64,000 nt of DNA from Halicephalobus mephisto (Eukaryota; Nematoda; Chromadorea; Rhabditida; Panagrolaimidae). Each line of letters begins with the position of its first letter. Within the stretch, counting starts at the first letter, position 1. Shown piece after piece: positions 46,573 to 58,179 of the stretch. The translations under genes were made by a program, and so were the position numbers. The notes below the pieces were generated by a model. That model was not told the origin of the DNA. It was given only the letters and a program-made list of their open reading frames with translations, and did no database searches. The DNA lies in the NCBI GenBank assembly GCA_009193035.1, contig SWDT01000107.1, positions 124,001-188,000 of the forward strand, given 5' to 3'.

Positions 46573-46716
46573 CTAAAAAGGAAATTAAAATGTTTATAAA
46601 GTAACAGCATTAGAGACAAGCGACGTTGATTCTTCATATCTCCTGATGAGTAACTGTCTTTTTAGATATTATAAAAACTAAAGTTGTGCAAAGCAGTATA
46701 GATAAGAAATGACAGG

Positions 46717-47713
46717 TTAATTCAAAGAAGTTAACATATCAAGAAGCATCTTACTTTTTTCTTTTCCTTGATTATACGTCCAACGTTCTTTAAAAACCTG
46801 ACAATCAGGAAGATGATTTCCGGTGATTTTGATGGATTCATCAGGAAGAAATTCTCCCTTTACTTTCTCTTTGCAGTGGCAGCAGATTATACCTTCTCGG
46901 ATCAATACAAATTTGCGATAGTGTGAGTCGTCATCAGGTTCATTTATCATGATCGAAATGGTATTATTTTGAACAACTCGAGTGTGTGGAGGACGGATTC
47001 TGGGTTCCTGAAATCGAGAATTGACGATGTTTATATGAGAATTCAGTCAGGACTTTCTTTTTCAATTTGCCTCGTTTGTGAAGGCTGTTTCGCTGATCTT
47101 TTCTGGAGATGTTCATGACCTTGTTGCTCTTTGTAATTTGTTTGATTGGCTTTTTCTGCGATTGAATCTCTTCTACATGAACTCGCTTCCTGGATCCAGT
47201 GCCATAAGGTTTTCGTCTCTCCAAACCGTCAAGATAATGCTGACATTTTTCTTTGGTATGAGGTTCACAATTAAGGAGATGATTTCTAAGGTTACAAGTA
47301 ACTGTACAACTAGGATTATGTGGATCGAATTGAATATTAATCCACTTTCCAAGAAGCTACAACGACAGCAATAATAAGTGTTCTTGTCTTTCAATTTTCG
47401 ATCGATCTGCAGAAACCATCAGTTTCGTAGACGATGAGGAATCTATCATCTTTATAAATCTCACACTTTAATTCGTCTACAAGGATTGTGGAGAATTCTG
47501 GAAATCATTTGTTTTAAACATTTAATTTTAAAAACTTACTCTAGAATCCAGAATATCATTTTCACTGATTTCGGAAAAACTTCTTCTTCGTTAAAATCAC
47601 TGACAGAAATATCTGACAGTAAGCGACCTTTGGGTTGGTTCATGATGTTATGTTGACGTAGAGAAGGTAGCCGATGATTGCGGATCTCACTATTGTAGTT
47701 GTTTGACATTTTG
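46717..47713 (-). pseudogene. Frameshifted partial copy of FLYWCH-like gene A
   Basis: 46790-47924 duplicates 532-1674, that is the 5' flank, acidic first exon, intron, module a, linker and module b of gene A, cut inside the b-c interval right after GNHLPDCQVFK. Relative to A it carries at least six small indels: a T-run of 5 against 6 near 47152, about +5 near 47050, single losses near 47355, 47402 and 47480, and two bases near 47580. The full protein is therefore not encoded. After the breakpoint the module b frame continues into new sequence (ERWTYNQGKEK) with a GTAAGA donor pointing to the OTU exon. Unpolished assembly or a pseudogene would both explain the indels. Confidence 0.75.
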
Positions 47714-47982
47714 CGGTGTTTCTGAAATATTTATTTTCAAAATATAAATGTAATTAAAGAAGTATTAAATACAAAAGACGCTCTTTACGGACGAAAGTTT
47801 GATTGGGAGTGAATAAACAAGAAAAATGCTGATTTGCGTCAATTTCATCATTTCCTAACTTGACACAAAGCTGTCCAGATAATTTATTATCAATTTTTGC
47901 TTTAATTTTCCAACTGTATGATAGTCGACTAGTATAACAGTTATTAGACTAAAATTTTTTCCTTCATTATTCTACAATATAC

Positions 47983-50144
47983 TTTTTTGCTGAGCATTGC
48001 TACTTCATCATCATTGTCTCGGAACGTGAATCTGTTTCCGACGCGATATCCCCCGAAGATTATAGAAATCACATCATCTCTGAGACGAGTCAAGTGATGC
48101 TCAAACCCCTAGTATTTAAGGAAGCGGACAAACCCCCTATTCCAATCACGTGGCAGGTATTAAGGCTTTGCTATATCTCATTGATCTTTATGCTATCTTA
48201 TTGTCCCTAAATTTGTGCTATTCGTGTTTTATTGTAAATTAATAAGGAAATAATATTCCTCCCTTCGAGTGGCTACATCTGCGTGGGCTACGTCAGAGTT
48301 CGCGACAATCATTTCTATTTCCGAATTTTGAAAGTAATTTTTTAACCATTTCAGAAGCATTACGGCAATGGTGAATGACACTTATGAAACATCTAGGTGT
48401 AGATGTTCAATGTTGAAGGTAGTGGTGCTGGATCTGAGGAAAAGACTGCAAGAACGAAAGCACCTCAGACTCAATCTCCAAGAGGAAAAATATCCATTGC
48501 TTGTAAGTAAATAACTATATTAATCTTAACTAATTGATTGATTTCAGCGTATGTAGAACATCTCATACAATCAAGGAAAAACTTGTTTTTAAGAATAGAG
48601 CCATCATTGGTGGAAAATTTAAAAACTCTCCCAAATTGAAAGATATCTTCGCTGATGCTTTCCAAGTGGCTAACAGTGAAAGCTTTGTGAAGAAATTCAG
48701 CAAGATATACAAAACGGTAGTTCGAAAAGAATATACGTATATGATGAAGTTCTTTGACATTGCACGAATGATGGCCGAAGAGGTTGTGAAAAATTGGAAC
48801 AACATATCTTGGATCCAAAACAGAACAGAAAGAAGGGCGGAATCAATATCTGCAGAGGACAAAAAAAAAGATAGTTAAACAAGGGACGGGTTTTCTAGCT
48901 ACACATATGGAGGAACAAGGAAGGAATGCGGATTGTGGGACTTCACAAAAGTGTTACAGTGATATAAAGGAGGATCGGTTCGTCGTTCAGAAACAGCTGT
49001 GTCTGAAGAAGAATGCTCTTCTACCGATGAAGAACTTCTTCGCACTGATCCAGAGCCCATTGCGGCGATAATGAGAATCGAAGAGGAATCTCCTCTGTCC
49101 ACGAGAATGAAAACTGTGAAAAAAACCCCACAATCGGTAAATCATCCAAGACCTAAAAAGAAAGTTCGTTTTAATGATGAATCTACTAAGTATTCAAGTC
49201 CAACACCTAGCACCAAAGAAATAGAAAACCGCCGATATTCAGAGGTCTTCAAAGTTACTAATGATCTAAGTAACATTTTAACAGACTTCATTGCTAACTG
49301 TCCTGGTATTGATGAGGAATACGAAGTGGACATTGATGAACGAAATGAAAATCCCTTGGCAGTCCTTCCATATGCGTACAATAATATCCCTGCCCCTCCT
49401 GTCTGCCCTTCAAATGAATGGATATTCTCCTCTAAGAAGTTATATGGAGACAAAATGAACTGCATGGAAGGAATTATGATGAAGTTTTCCTTTCAATCAA
49501 GACATCGTCCAAAGATTCTATTCATATATGATACTCTGTTGAAGCCTTTACAGACGCATTCCGTGATGAAGAATTCTGAGGGCATCGATCTCAGCTTCCC
49601 GACAGCCTTTTCCACATATTTTGAAGCTGTTGATCAGATTAGAAGCCGGAAAATGAACAACTACATCCTGCCGAGGATTTACATTGCTTACGGAATGGAT
49701 CTGGCTATCAGAGCAGGAACATTGAAAAGCTGTTTGGATGAACTGGAAAAATTCATGAAGCAGTTTTTCCGTGCTCTCGATCTGGACTTTGGACCGAATT
49801 CCTCATCAAGATTCAGGAGCCAACATTGCAACGATGCTACTTCTAATGAATATCCGGTTGTAAGCTTCATAACAATTCCTTATTGCAAGACAGACGTACC
49901 CGGAGTAATAGATTACAATGCTCGTTTCAAAAAAGTAAATGAGTACGTTCGGAACTATGTTTCGGAAAATAATGAAAACTTCAGAAGAAGGTTGAGCATT
50001 ATTGATTGGCAGGAGGAAATAGAAAAACTGGAAAGAATTGAAAGGTATAAAAATATCACTAAGGTGTCCAAAGAAATGGTTGATATGCGAGCCAGGTTAC
50101 TTCATGCTATGCTGTTTAGGGACCACGCATTACAATTATTTTAA
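47983..50144 (+). pseudogene. Fragmented gene with SGNH-like C-terminal domain, unknown family
   Basis: Probably one gene in broken exons. A possible exon at 47983-48155 ends IPITWQ before GTATTA. At 48402-48503 lies a Ser/Lys-rich piece, at 48546-48878 a helical Lys-rich piece (KLKDIFADAFQVANSESFVK) whose frame shifts near 48636, and at 48999-50144 a long open frame. The last segment (381 aa) begins acidic, passes a basic patch (RPKKKVRF) and ends in an alpha/beta domain. LFIYDTLL, YIAYGMDLA and VVSFITIPYC in order resemble blocks I, III and V of SGNH hydrolases, but the GDS and GxND residues are not conserved, so any activity is doubtful. Together with the neighbouring OTU exon it suggests a decayed mobile element. 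Confidence 0.4.
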
Positions 50145-50903
50145 TTAAAGATATATCGTATGGTTCAGGCTATGATTAATTCCATAATTTCTGATATGTA
50201 GTAATTATTCTCTCAATTGTTTTTATACTCAATATCATTATGTTAAGGAAATAAAGTCTGAGAGTCATGATCCACTGGAACAACTGTGGAATAGTAATTT
50301 TTTGTTTTTCTTAGTTACCTTCATTAGAATGAAAAAGTTTAGTACTGAGGTAATACGAAAATTCTGTTCATGATTCTTTATTGTAAAGGTTTTGTGTTAT
50401 CTGTCATTATTTTATTTACATGGTATGATTCCTATAATGTTACATAAATCAGAAGTCATTCAATTCTTCACAAATTGCTTTTGTATGAAACTAGTGTTTG
50501 ATCAGATGTCAAAAGATATGAAATTAAATTCTAAAGTTAGACTTTATATTATTGAAGTTCAGATCTAGATTATGAAGATTGGACTTTTATAATTTGATTA
50601 AATGAAATCCATTTGATTTAATTTTTTAAAGTGATGAATATTTTACAAATTTTTCAAAAACACTAACAATAGAATCTATACTTTAAGAATAAATATATAA
50701 CTTTCCTCCATTATAGCATAGAATATTATCATTTGAAGATATTAATCGCGTTGAGACAATTAATTGGAGTTTACAAATAAGATTAGGTACTACAAGATGA
50801 TTAGACCTAAGTACAATAACTTCAAATATGTGCCACAAAAAAGATGCTCTCAGTGGAGTGGCTTTTAATTACACAGACTTCAATGTTATTTATCATCTAC
50901 TTA
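50145..50903. other. Spacer, no gene seen
   Basis: 3' flanks of the SGNH-like gene and the convergent collagen; nothing else. Confidence 0.35.
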
Positions 50904-52473
50904 TTACATTTTCATTAAGATCCCTTCATCATTCAAATAAAAAATCCCCCCATCGACGGCACAATAAGTCGGGCATTTTCCGAGATTGCCCACAAGTCCT
51001 GGTGTTCCGGGGTTTCCTTGTTGACCAGGTCTTCCATCGATTCCTTTCTTGCCAGGTAGACCGTGAGGACCCTTCTTCCCTGGGAGGGAGATTCCTGGAG
51101 GAGCATCTACGCCAGGCAATCCGGGAAGTCCTCGAGGTCCAGGCGGTCCTGGAAGACCAGGTGGGCCTTGTATTGGAGGATCCGCTTGAGGAGATTCCCC
51201 TTGGGGTCCTGGCTCTCCATCAACTCCTGGTTTGCCTGAAGGTCCTCGAGGGCCAGGAGGTCCTGGATTTCCGTGTCTACCCGGAAGACCCATTATTCCG
51301 GGAATTCCTTGATATCCAAGATCTCCGGGTGGACCCGCTTTTCCTGGAGGCCCCGGTTTTCCTCTAGGACAAATAGAGCAAGGGGGTTTTTCTTGAACTG
51401 AAATTAGATTTTCAATAAAAGTCCATTCTAAAGTTTCCTTACCAATACATGGTCCTGGAGGAACTTTACCGGGTTTTCCTGGCAATCCGGGAAGCCCATT
51501 TTTTCCGGGGGATCCGTTCTTCCCATTTAAACCCGGAGCTCCTTGAGGGCCTCGAATGCAACACACTAGTTTAGGGGATTGTGGAAGATGTTCACTGTAA
51601 GCTGGCTAAAAATGAAATTTTAATTCTGCAAAAATAAACAAAAGATATTCATTTTTGAACAATAATGGAGATTATCCAGAATTGTCAATGAAACTGTTTT
51701 GGGCATTCAAAAAACAGATTCAAATCTAGAATAATTTTAAATAAATGTTTTTTCCCGTTTTTAGACATCATTGAAGGGACGGGAGCTTAGGCACCCTGAG
51801 GGCACGTCGGTAGCGGTCAAACCATTGTGAGCACACGCCATCCCATCCGACCTGGCCAGTTAAACACGATAGGGCTCGGTTAGTACTTGGATCGGAGACG
51901 TCCTCGGAATCCCTAGTGCTGCTACCTTTTTCTCCAAACTAACTTTTCAACAATTATCAACGAATTTATATTTTAAGCGCCAATAATATTCGCTCTAAGA
52001 TCCCTAGAATAGTGAATAATGAAGGCTTCTTTAATTCTTTCTAGTGCTGCTGCTATTTTTTTTAAATTTTCGAAAGGGAATTTTCTTTATAATGCAAAAA
52101 TTATATTTTTAACTAAAAGAATCACCTACCGGCTGTCTCCCATATCCAGCATACTGATCAACATATCTCGGAAATCTACTTCTATTGGTGAGGAACTTTT
52201 CTTGACTTAGAATAAAAACGAAAGAATCGACCTCTGACATCGAATGCTGAATAACTTCATCTTTTTAATTCCGCTTCAAACCAAACTCAAACTTACTGTA
52301 CATTCAGTGATGGCCGCGTTTATTCTTTTGTTCGATGATCTTATTGTAGAAGCAATCAACGGCAGAGAAATCGTCATTGAAAACAGACAAACAAACGAAA
52401 ACAAAAATGATAATACAGTAATCCACAAATAAGCCCGTTCTCTAGGTTCATTAGCTTTGAAGATCGGCCACAT
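50904..52473 (-). CDS. Cuticle collagen
   Basis: Structural protein of the nematode cuticle, secreted by the hypodermis. Exons are 52473-52297, 52231-52130, 51605-51443 and 51397-50904, about 311 aa. ATG at 52473 starts [17 protein letters not shown], followed by the hydrophobic segment [16 protein letters not shown] typical of nematode collagens (signal anchor). Exon 2 ends [12 protein letters not shown] after a basic TNRSR stretch that may be the furin-like site. Exons 3-4 hold interrupted Gly-X-Y tracts bounded by cysteine clusters (VCCIRG; CSICPRG) and the C-terminal [15 protein letters not shown]. The third intron is 45 nt and in frame, so retention would not break the protein. The second intron carries a 5S rRNA gene on the opposite strand. 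The tail resembles the group with CAxDGG ends, but I cannot assign a specific collagen. Confidence 0.85.
51809..51926 (+). rRNA. 5S rRNA gene, copy 6 (in collagen intron, antisense)
   Basis: 118 nt on the plus strand, followed by CTTTTTCTCC. It carries CCATCCGACCTGGCC, closer to the usual nematode sequence than the other copies. About 140 bp of the 280-bp unit spacer (TTTAAGCGCCAATAATATTC, GATCCCTAGAATAGTGAATA) and a short 3' fragment of another 5S (near 52042-52052) follow, so a piece of a tandem array was inserted here. Confidence 0.85.
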
Positions 52474-54121
52474 TTTCCTTTCGTCAAAACACAAAGTACA
52501 AAATTCAAAAATTAATTAAAAACATTCGAATCCATGTTTTTGACTAGAAAGTGGATCAAAGATTTCAGATGGAAGAGAAAAATTTGACAATAGCGACCTC
52601 AAACAAAAAAGATGAAGTTTTCTTTCATTCGGACGATTCCATAAATTTGTAACAAAACAAGTGAAAGAACAAAAGGGGTCATAATTATCGGACTTTCTTA
52701 CGAATAAGGATAAAAGTTTCAAAGTGAAAAAATGAGAAGGTAAATTTGGATTTTTCGTACCTAATAATAGAATGTAAAAATTAATAATAAACCAAATTAT
52801 TTAACAACAGTGCCAATTAAAATTCTGCTGAATTTCTTAATGTTTTAAAAATCGATATATTGTGGCATACTGTAGATATATAAAAAGCTTGCCAGAAACT
52901 TCTTATTTCATCATTCGTCGTTTATGGTTTTTATTCTTTAATATTCTATAAACATGATTCGACTCGTTCGATCGATTTCCACATGATTATGAGCATTATC
53001 TAATCTATCGGTACTTTGAAGCACTCCAGCGACGGTTGTAGAGATGAGAAATGATAACGCATTTACGTCAATGAACGATGAAATTTCTTCAAGATTAGTT
53101 TCCGTTAGATGAAAATTGGAATAAATTGATAGTCAACACACAAGACTGAAATAAATCAGATTTAAAGGGGACCAACTCGGAATATTCTCGAAGCATCCAA
53201 GAAAGATTAAACTTTGTTACTTATTAAATTACTGAAATAAGAATTCAGACAGAGTGACATACGATATAACCACTTCCAGAAGACTAAGCAAGTGAAAAAA
53301 AAGATTCTGTGGCTATCAGATCTAAAATCCAGAAAATCAAAAACTACAAAAAGGATATTTGTCCTTTTCGAAAAAAATTCCTGATCATCTCTTTGTTAGG
53401 AAGTAATATTATTTATGGAATAAAATAAAAAATTTTTAATCAGTCATTTGCCAACGGCGTTCTTCAATTCGGTCCTTCGAATGGTTATTGAAAGTATTCA
53501 AGATTAAACAGGGATTGTTTTTATTTTTGATCGACCACTCTAGAGAGAGTTCGTGACTATTAATTTACTTTAAAAAATACTTTAATAAAAACTTTATCGA
53601 AAAATAATATGCAAATATTTAATTTTTAAAGAAATAAAGTAATTAGGAAATGGTTTTCATCGCTGTATGTATCAGAATTATCTTTAACGAACTGCTCGGT
53701 AAAGTAAAGTAAAGGCAAATATGCAAATTGCACTGCATTCTTCCCCAGATTTCTTCAAAGTATTTTTTTATTAATGTCTCAAACTTTATAACAGCAATAT
53801 TCAGTTAATTTACGTGCCTCAGTCATTGCATTGTACCGTTAATCATAGATAAATTTAAAATAACTAAGCTGAGGTAGTAAAAAATAAAAGTCGAAATTAT
53901 GAAATTTAAAACTTTCCCGCGAATTCTGCAGTTATCTCTCTTCTATTTCCCTTGCACTTCAAACAGTCAACTCGATGCTAAGAAAATCAAAGATAACAGT
54001 TGAAGACCCTTATTCACGGGACTTTCATCGGTGTCAATTTTATCATTATTGATTCGTTGTTTGTAGTAGAAAGTCGCTTCCAATTTAATCTACATTTTAT
54101 TATAAAACCCTTCAAAAAATT
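52474..54121. other. Intergenic between collagen and gene G
   Basis: Divergent promoter region. A TATATAAAAAGC box is at about 52877 on the plus strand; no gene was seen behind it. Nothing else recognisable. Confidence 0.35.
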
Positions 54122-55435
54122 ATGCCAATGATTGGATATCAGGGACCTCCGTCAAAAAAATCCAGAACTGTGTCTGGTAGGAGTTTCAGAAATCGCTCCC
54201 GTGAACGGACATCACATCGAGTATTTCCTGAAATTCTTATTAAGGAACCCGAGGATGGCTGTTATCGTAAATACATCCATTCTGATGAATGGATCTGCTC
54301 TCATTGCCAAAACAGTTTCGATCTTACTTTTCATCCTGATGGATCAACCGAAATTCTTGGAAATCACCTTCCCAACTGCGAACCATTCAATTTCGCTGGA
54401 AACAAGGTCGAATCAAACTTCGACATCAAAGGAGATTCCCTATATATCGGTGATTGCATTTATAAAAGTTTCTCAGGAAGTGAGTCAACGGAAATGTATT
54501 TGTGTATGCACTGTCTGGGAAATCGGAATATTGTCGAAGCAAAGATTGTTACATATGCCGTAGAAATAGGCAAACACTGCGAAAGCTGCAAAAGTAGTAA
54601 GAGGACCACAAACCAAAGAGAAGGTACGTAATTAGTCAGAAGTCAGTAACTATTGTTCCTTTTAGGAGACACTTCCGACGGAATTACTGCTGACATCCAA
54701 TCTCGGTCTAGTACCCTTTCACACGATGAAACCCCAACCTCCGAAACTCGAGCTTCTTCCATTCCTCCTTCTGCTAACCATTATCATAGAAATTCCAATT
54801 ACCAAATTCGATCTCGGTCTGCTACTCCTTCTCCTAGTCCACATAATGAACTTATAATCTCCGAAATTCGGGCTCGTTCCATTGTTCCTTCTGATGGCCA
54901 ATATAATAATTCAAATAATCAAACTCAATCTTGTGCAGTATCAATGGAAAAGATTCCTCCTCTTCGAATCCGCTGTCCTTCTCGTGCTTCATCTATAGGT
55001 CCTGGGACTAAAAAACCAATTCCTAAAGACCGATATAGATTGGAGAAAATCAAAGATGAATCTAAGATCTCTGCTGTATTGATTATTGAAGAAGATGATC
55101 CGGACAAAGCTAGGGAGTTTCCATTCAGGAAGTTCAAACACAACGGGAATTCAATGTCCTTCCACTGTCCTTACTGTAACAAAACCTTCTTGGAGTATAA
55201 TAAAAGTGAGAATAATCTATATTGGCTTGTTGAAGAAAACAATCACGTTGCTGATTATGACTGTTCATCAATGCCGTTAACCGTTCTGAAGGAAAAATAT
55301 GATCGAATCAGAAGAGGGATAGCTGTTTCAGCCGGTTGGTGGAAGAAAAAGTCTAGAGAATATAAGTTTCCACTGCCATTAAGATATGCTGCTGCTCACA
55401 AGGCTAGACAAGAATCAGTCTCAAATTATAAATGA
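54122..55435 (+). CDS. FLYWCH-like finger protein G (b-c-RS-d)
   Basis: Two exons, 54122-54623 and 54666-55435, phase 1, about 423 aa. A short basic N-terminus rich in Arg/Ser (GRSFRNRSRERTSHR) precedes module b (IKEPEDGCYRKY...WICSHC...GNHLPNC) and module c (IYKSFS...YLCMHC...HCESC). Exon 2 begins with an Arg/Ser-rich region made of about 36-residue repeats (SRSSTLSHDETPTSETRASS; SRSATPSPSP...SEIRARS), then module d (PKDRYRLEKIKDESK...FHCPYC...ADYDC), ending YDRIRRGIAVSAGWWKKK. No module a. The RS-type linker resembles splicing-factor tails, which is only suggestive. Its first about 700 bp are near-identical to gene H. No acceptor lies just before the ATG, unlike H. AATAAA is at 55632. Confidence 0.78.
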
Positions 55436-55660
55436 TATTTATCACCAGACATCTTATATTTTGGAGCTTTATTAATTATATAATATTAATGAAGTATTTT
55501 CACTTTAAGTGGTTATCGTCTCACATCAGATAATTATTATCGAAAGAACGATTAACATTTATCGGAGTCAAAGACCTTAAATTTCTCTTAATTTTATCAA
55601 CTTGTATATTCTTCTGATTAAAAATTTTCCGAATAAAAAATAGAAGCATCATAATAGTCT

Positions 55661-55807
55661 ATACTAGAACAACAAGTGTACAACTTATATAATAACCTCG
55701 ATACATAACAACCGAGAGTCTCGCTCATGCCCTACAATACTCCACGGTCCCTGATATTCAGATTATCTCTTCAAGTCCTTTCTTTTTAGTCTAGTTTTCT
55801 CTCTCAA
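55661..55807 (-). repeat. Family-associated conserved element, copy 3
   Basis: On the minus strand: TTGAGAGAGAAAACTAGACT, GGACTTGAAGAGATAATCTG, ATCAGGGACCGTGGAGTATT, GTAGGGCATGAGCGAGACTC, a TATTATATAAG box and TTGTTCTAGTATAG. It lies between the convergent genes G and H, about 190 bp 3' of H and in its orientation. Confidence 0.7.
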
Positions 55808-55997
55808 TAAAAATGTAAACTTTATTTTTATTTCTTGTCTTTTCACCAATATTTAATTTGAAGCTTCATACTGTATATTTTAAAAATTTAACAGAATTTT
55901 ATCTCCACCAGGATGTAAAAACTTCATAGATCAAATATATATGTTAAAAATAAATATTACTTATGACAGGATGAACTAACATACAATACACAAGAAA

Positions 55998-57296
55998 TTA
56001 TTTTCGGTTTTTCACATTTCTATGTAGTGTATTATACTTTTTCTTCAATTCAAATCCATGGATTTCAGCCTGTTTTTTCCACCAACCAAATGAAACAAAT
56101 AGCCCTTTCCTAATTCGCTCATATTTCTCTTCCAGACTCACTAGTGGCACAAGTGAACAGTCATTATTATTCTTGTGATTCTTTTCGTCATTAATCCAAT
56201 ACACGTTGTTTTCTGCTATATCGTATGTTAGTGAGATTTTTCCACAGTAGGGACAATAAAACGATATAAAATTTGCGCTGTCTTTGAACCTTCTGAATGG
56301 GAATTCTCTAGCTACTCTTGGGTTATCTTTATCAAGAACCAATAGAGCAAATATTTTGGATCCATCACTGCTTTTCTCTAACTTGATCAGGTCCTTAGGA
56401 ACTTGTTCCTTACTTCCACACCCTACGGAGCGGCCACGAGAACGGCAGCGGTTTTGAGAAGGACGAATCCGTTCCTCTGATTGTGATCGAGATTTGGTTC
56501 CAAGAGACCGAATCTCACGATGTTGTTTAACAGTAGGAGCAACAGACCGAGATCGAATTTGGTAATTGGAATTTCTATGATAATGGTTAGCAGAAGGAGG
56601 AATGGAAGAAGCTCGAGTTTCGGAGGTCGGGGTTTCATCGTGTGAAAGGGTACTAGACCGAGATTGGATGTCAGCAGTAATTCCGTCGGAAGTGTCTCCT
56701 AAAAGGAACAATAGTTACTGACTTCTGACTAATTACGTACCTTCCTTTTGGTTTGTGGACCTCTTACTACTTTTGCAGCTTTCGCAGTGTTTGCCTATTT
56801 CTACGGCATATGTAACAACCTTTGCTTCGACAATATTCCGATTTCCCAGACAGTGCATACACAAATACATTTCCGTTGACTCACTTCCTGAGAAACTTTT
56901 ATAAATGCAATCACCGATATATAGGGAATCTCCTTTGATGTCGAAGTTTGATTCGACCTTGTTTCCAGCGAAATTGAGTGGTTCGCAGTTGGGAAGGTGA
57001 TTTCCAAGAATTTCGGTTGATCCATCAGGATGAAAAGTAAGATCGAAACTGTTTTGGCAATGAGAGCAGATCCACTCATCAGAATGGATGTATTTACGAT
57101 AACAGTCATCCTCGGGTTCCTTAATAAGAATTTCAGGAAATACTCGATGTGATGTCCGTTCACGGGAGCGACTTCTGAAACTCCTACCAGACACAGTTCT
57201 GGATTTTTTTGACGGGGGTCCTTGACTTGAAGCATTATTATTTGCTGATGTGTGATGACGCACACAATTATTATTGTTTTTTCTTAAGGGATTCAT
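55998..57296 (-). CDS. FLYWCH-like finger protein H (b-c-RS-d), inverted twin of G
   Basis: Exons 57296-56741 and 56698-55998, phase 1, about 418 aa. A TATTTCAG|AG acceptor precedes the ATG. The first 20 residues (MNPLRKNNNNCVRHHTSANN) differ from G. From GPPSKKSRTVSGRSF through b, c, the 42-nt intron and the first RS repeat the DNA is nearly identical to G. After SNYQIRSRS the two diverge, with a second RS tract (RSLGTKSRSQSEERIR) and module d (FYCPYC...NNDC) only about half identical, ending YERIRKGLFVSFGWWKKQ. This mosaic pattern suggests gene conversion between the inverted arms. Confidence 0.78.
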
Positions 57297-58169
57297 CTCT
57301 GAAATACTTTAAAATTATGAAAGTATTTTGGAAAGACTAAATAAACACAAAAAATTAAGAGCGCATTAGAACGGCAACCAGAGATAATATTGTGATTGAC
57401 GATGGTAAAATGATAAGAGGAAATGATTATATATTTGATAGGCAAATAGTACGGATGTACACCTTTCCTTTTTGCTGTTATCTAATGAGTCAATTGATCT
57501 AAAAGTCCATCTCCTAATGTTGCCGATCATGGACTTTAAAGCATCATGATAGCCTTATCACAAACTCGTTGTTATGAAAGTCATACGAGTTAACGTGTGG
57601 TTACGCTCCAATCAAAATTAAATTTACAGTTTTCACATGCTCAAATAAAATGATTGGCAAATGTCTGCCGATTTAAGATTATTCTTTAGTCTAAATCTAG
57701 TTATCTTAAGTAAAATGTGGAGTTTCTTGCATTTATGAACAAAAATAATTCGAAAAATAAATATTTTAACATCTAAAGCGATCCAGCACCCCGATTCAAA
57801 CCAAATCATGTAAAATTACTATTTTAAACCTGAACAAAAGCTTCGGATCTTTAACTTAAAATTTACTATGGTGAGATGGTTCTTAATGCAAATTACAGTT
57901 ATCTGTTTTCAAAACTACTTTCAATTCAATGAAGAACTTTAGCATATAAAGTCTTCTCACTTGTTTAGCATAGATGAAATCGGCATAAAAGCTTAATCTT
58001 TGAAATTTTTAAACAACTATAAACTAAATTTCTATTACATAGAATTAAAAAACAGGTATTGATCGTATTTAATGGTTAAATTTCATTACTATTTGAATTA
58101 TAAATGAATTAAACCAAAAATGAAGAATAACAATTTTTTTTGAGAAATCATGATTTAAAAGAGAGCTTC
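57297..58169. other. Spacer, no gene seen
   Basis: AT-rich 5' flank of gene H; nothing recognisable. Confidence 0.35.
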
Positions 58170-58179
58170 AAATCAATTA

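Noticed and set aside
50828..51367. 179-residue plus-strand frame rich in Val/Leu/Glu
   Set aside because: Antisense shadow of the Gly-X-Y collagen tract; the collagen reading explains the repeat periodicity.
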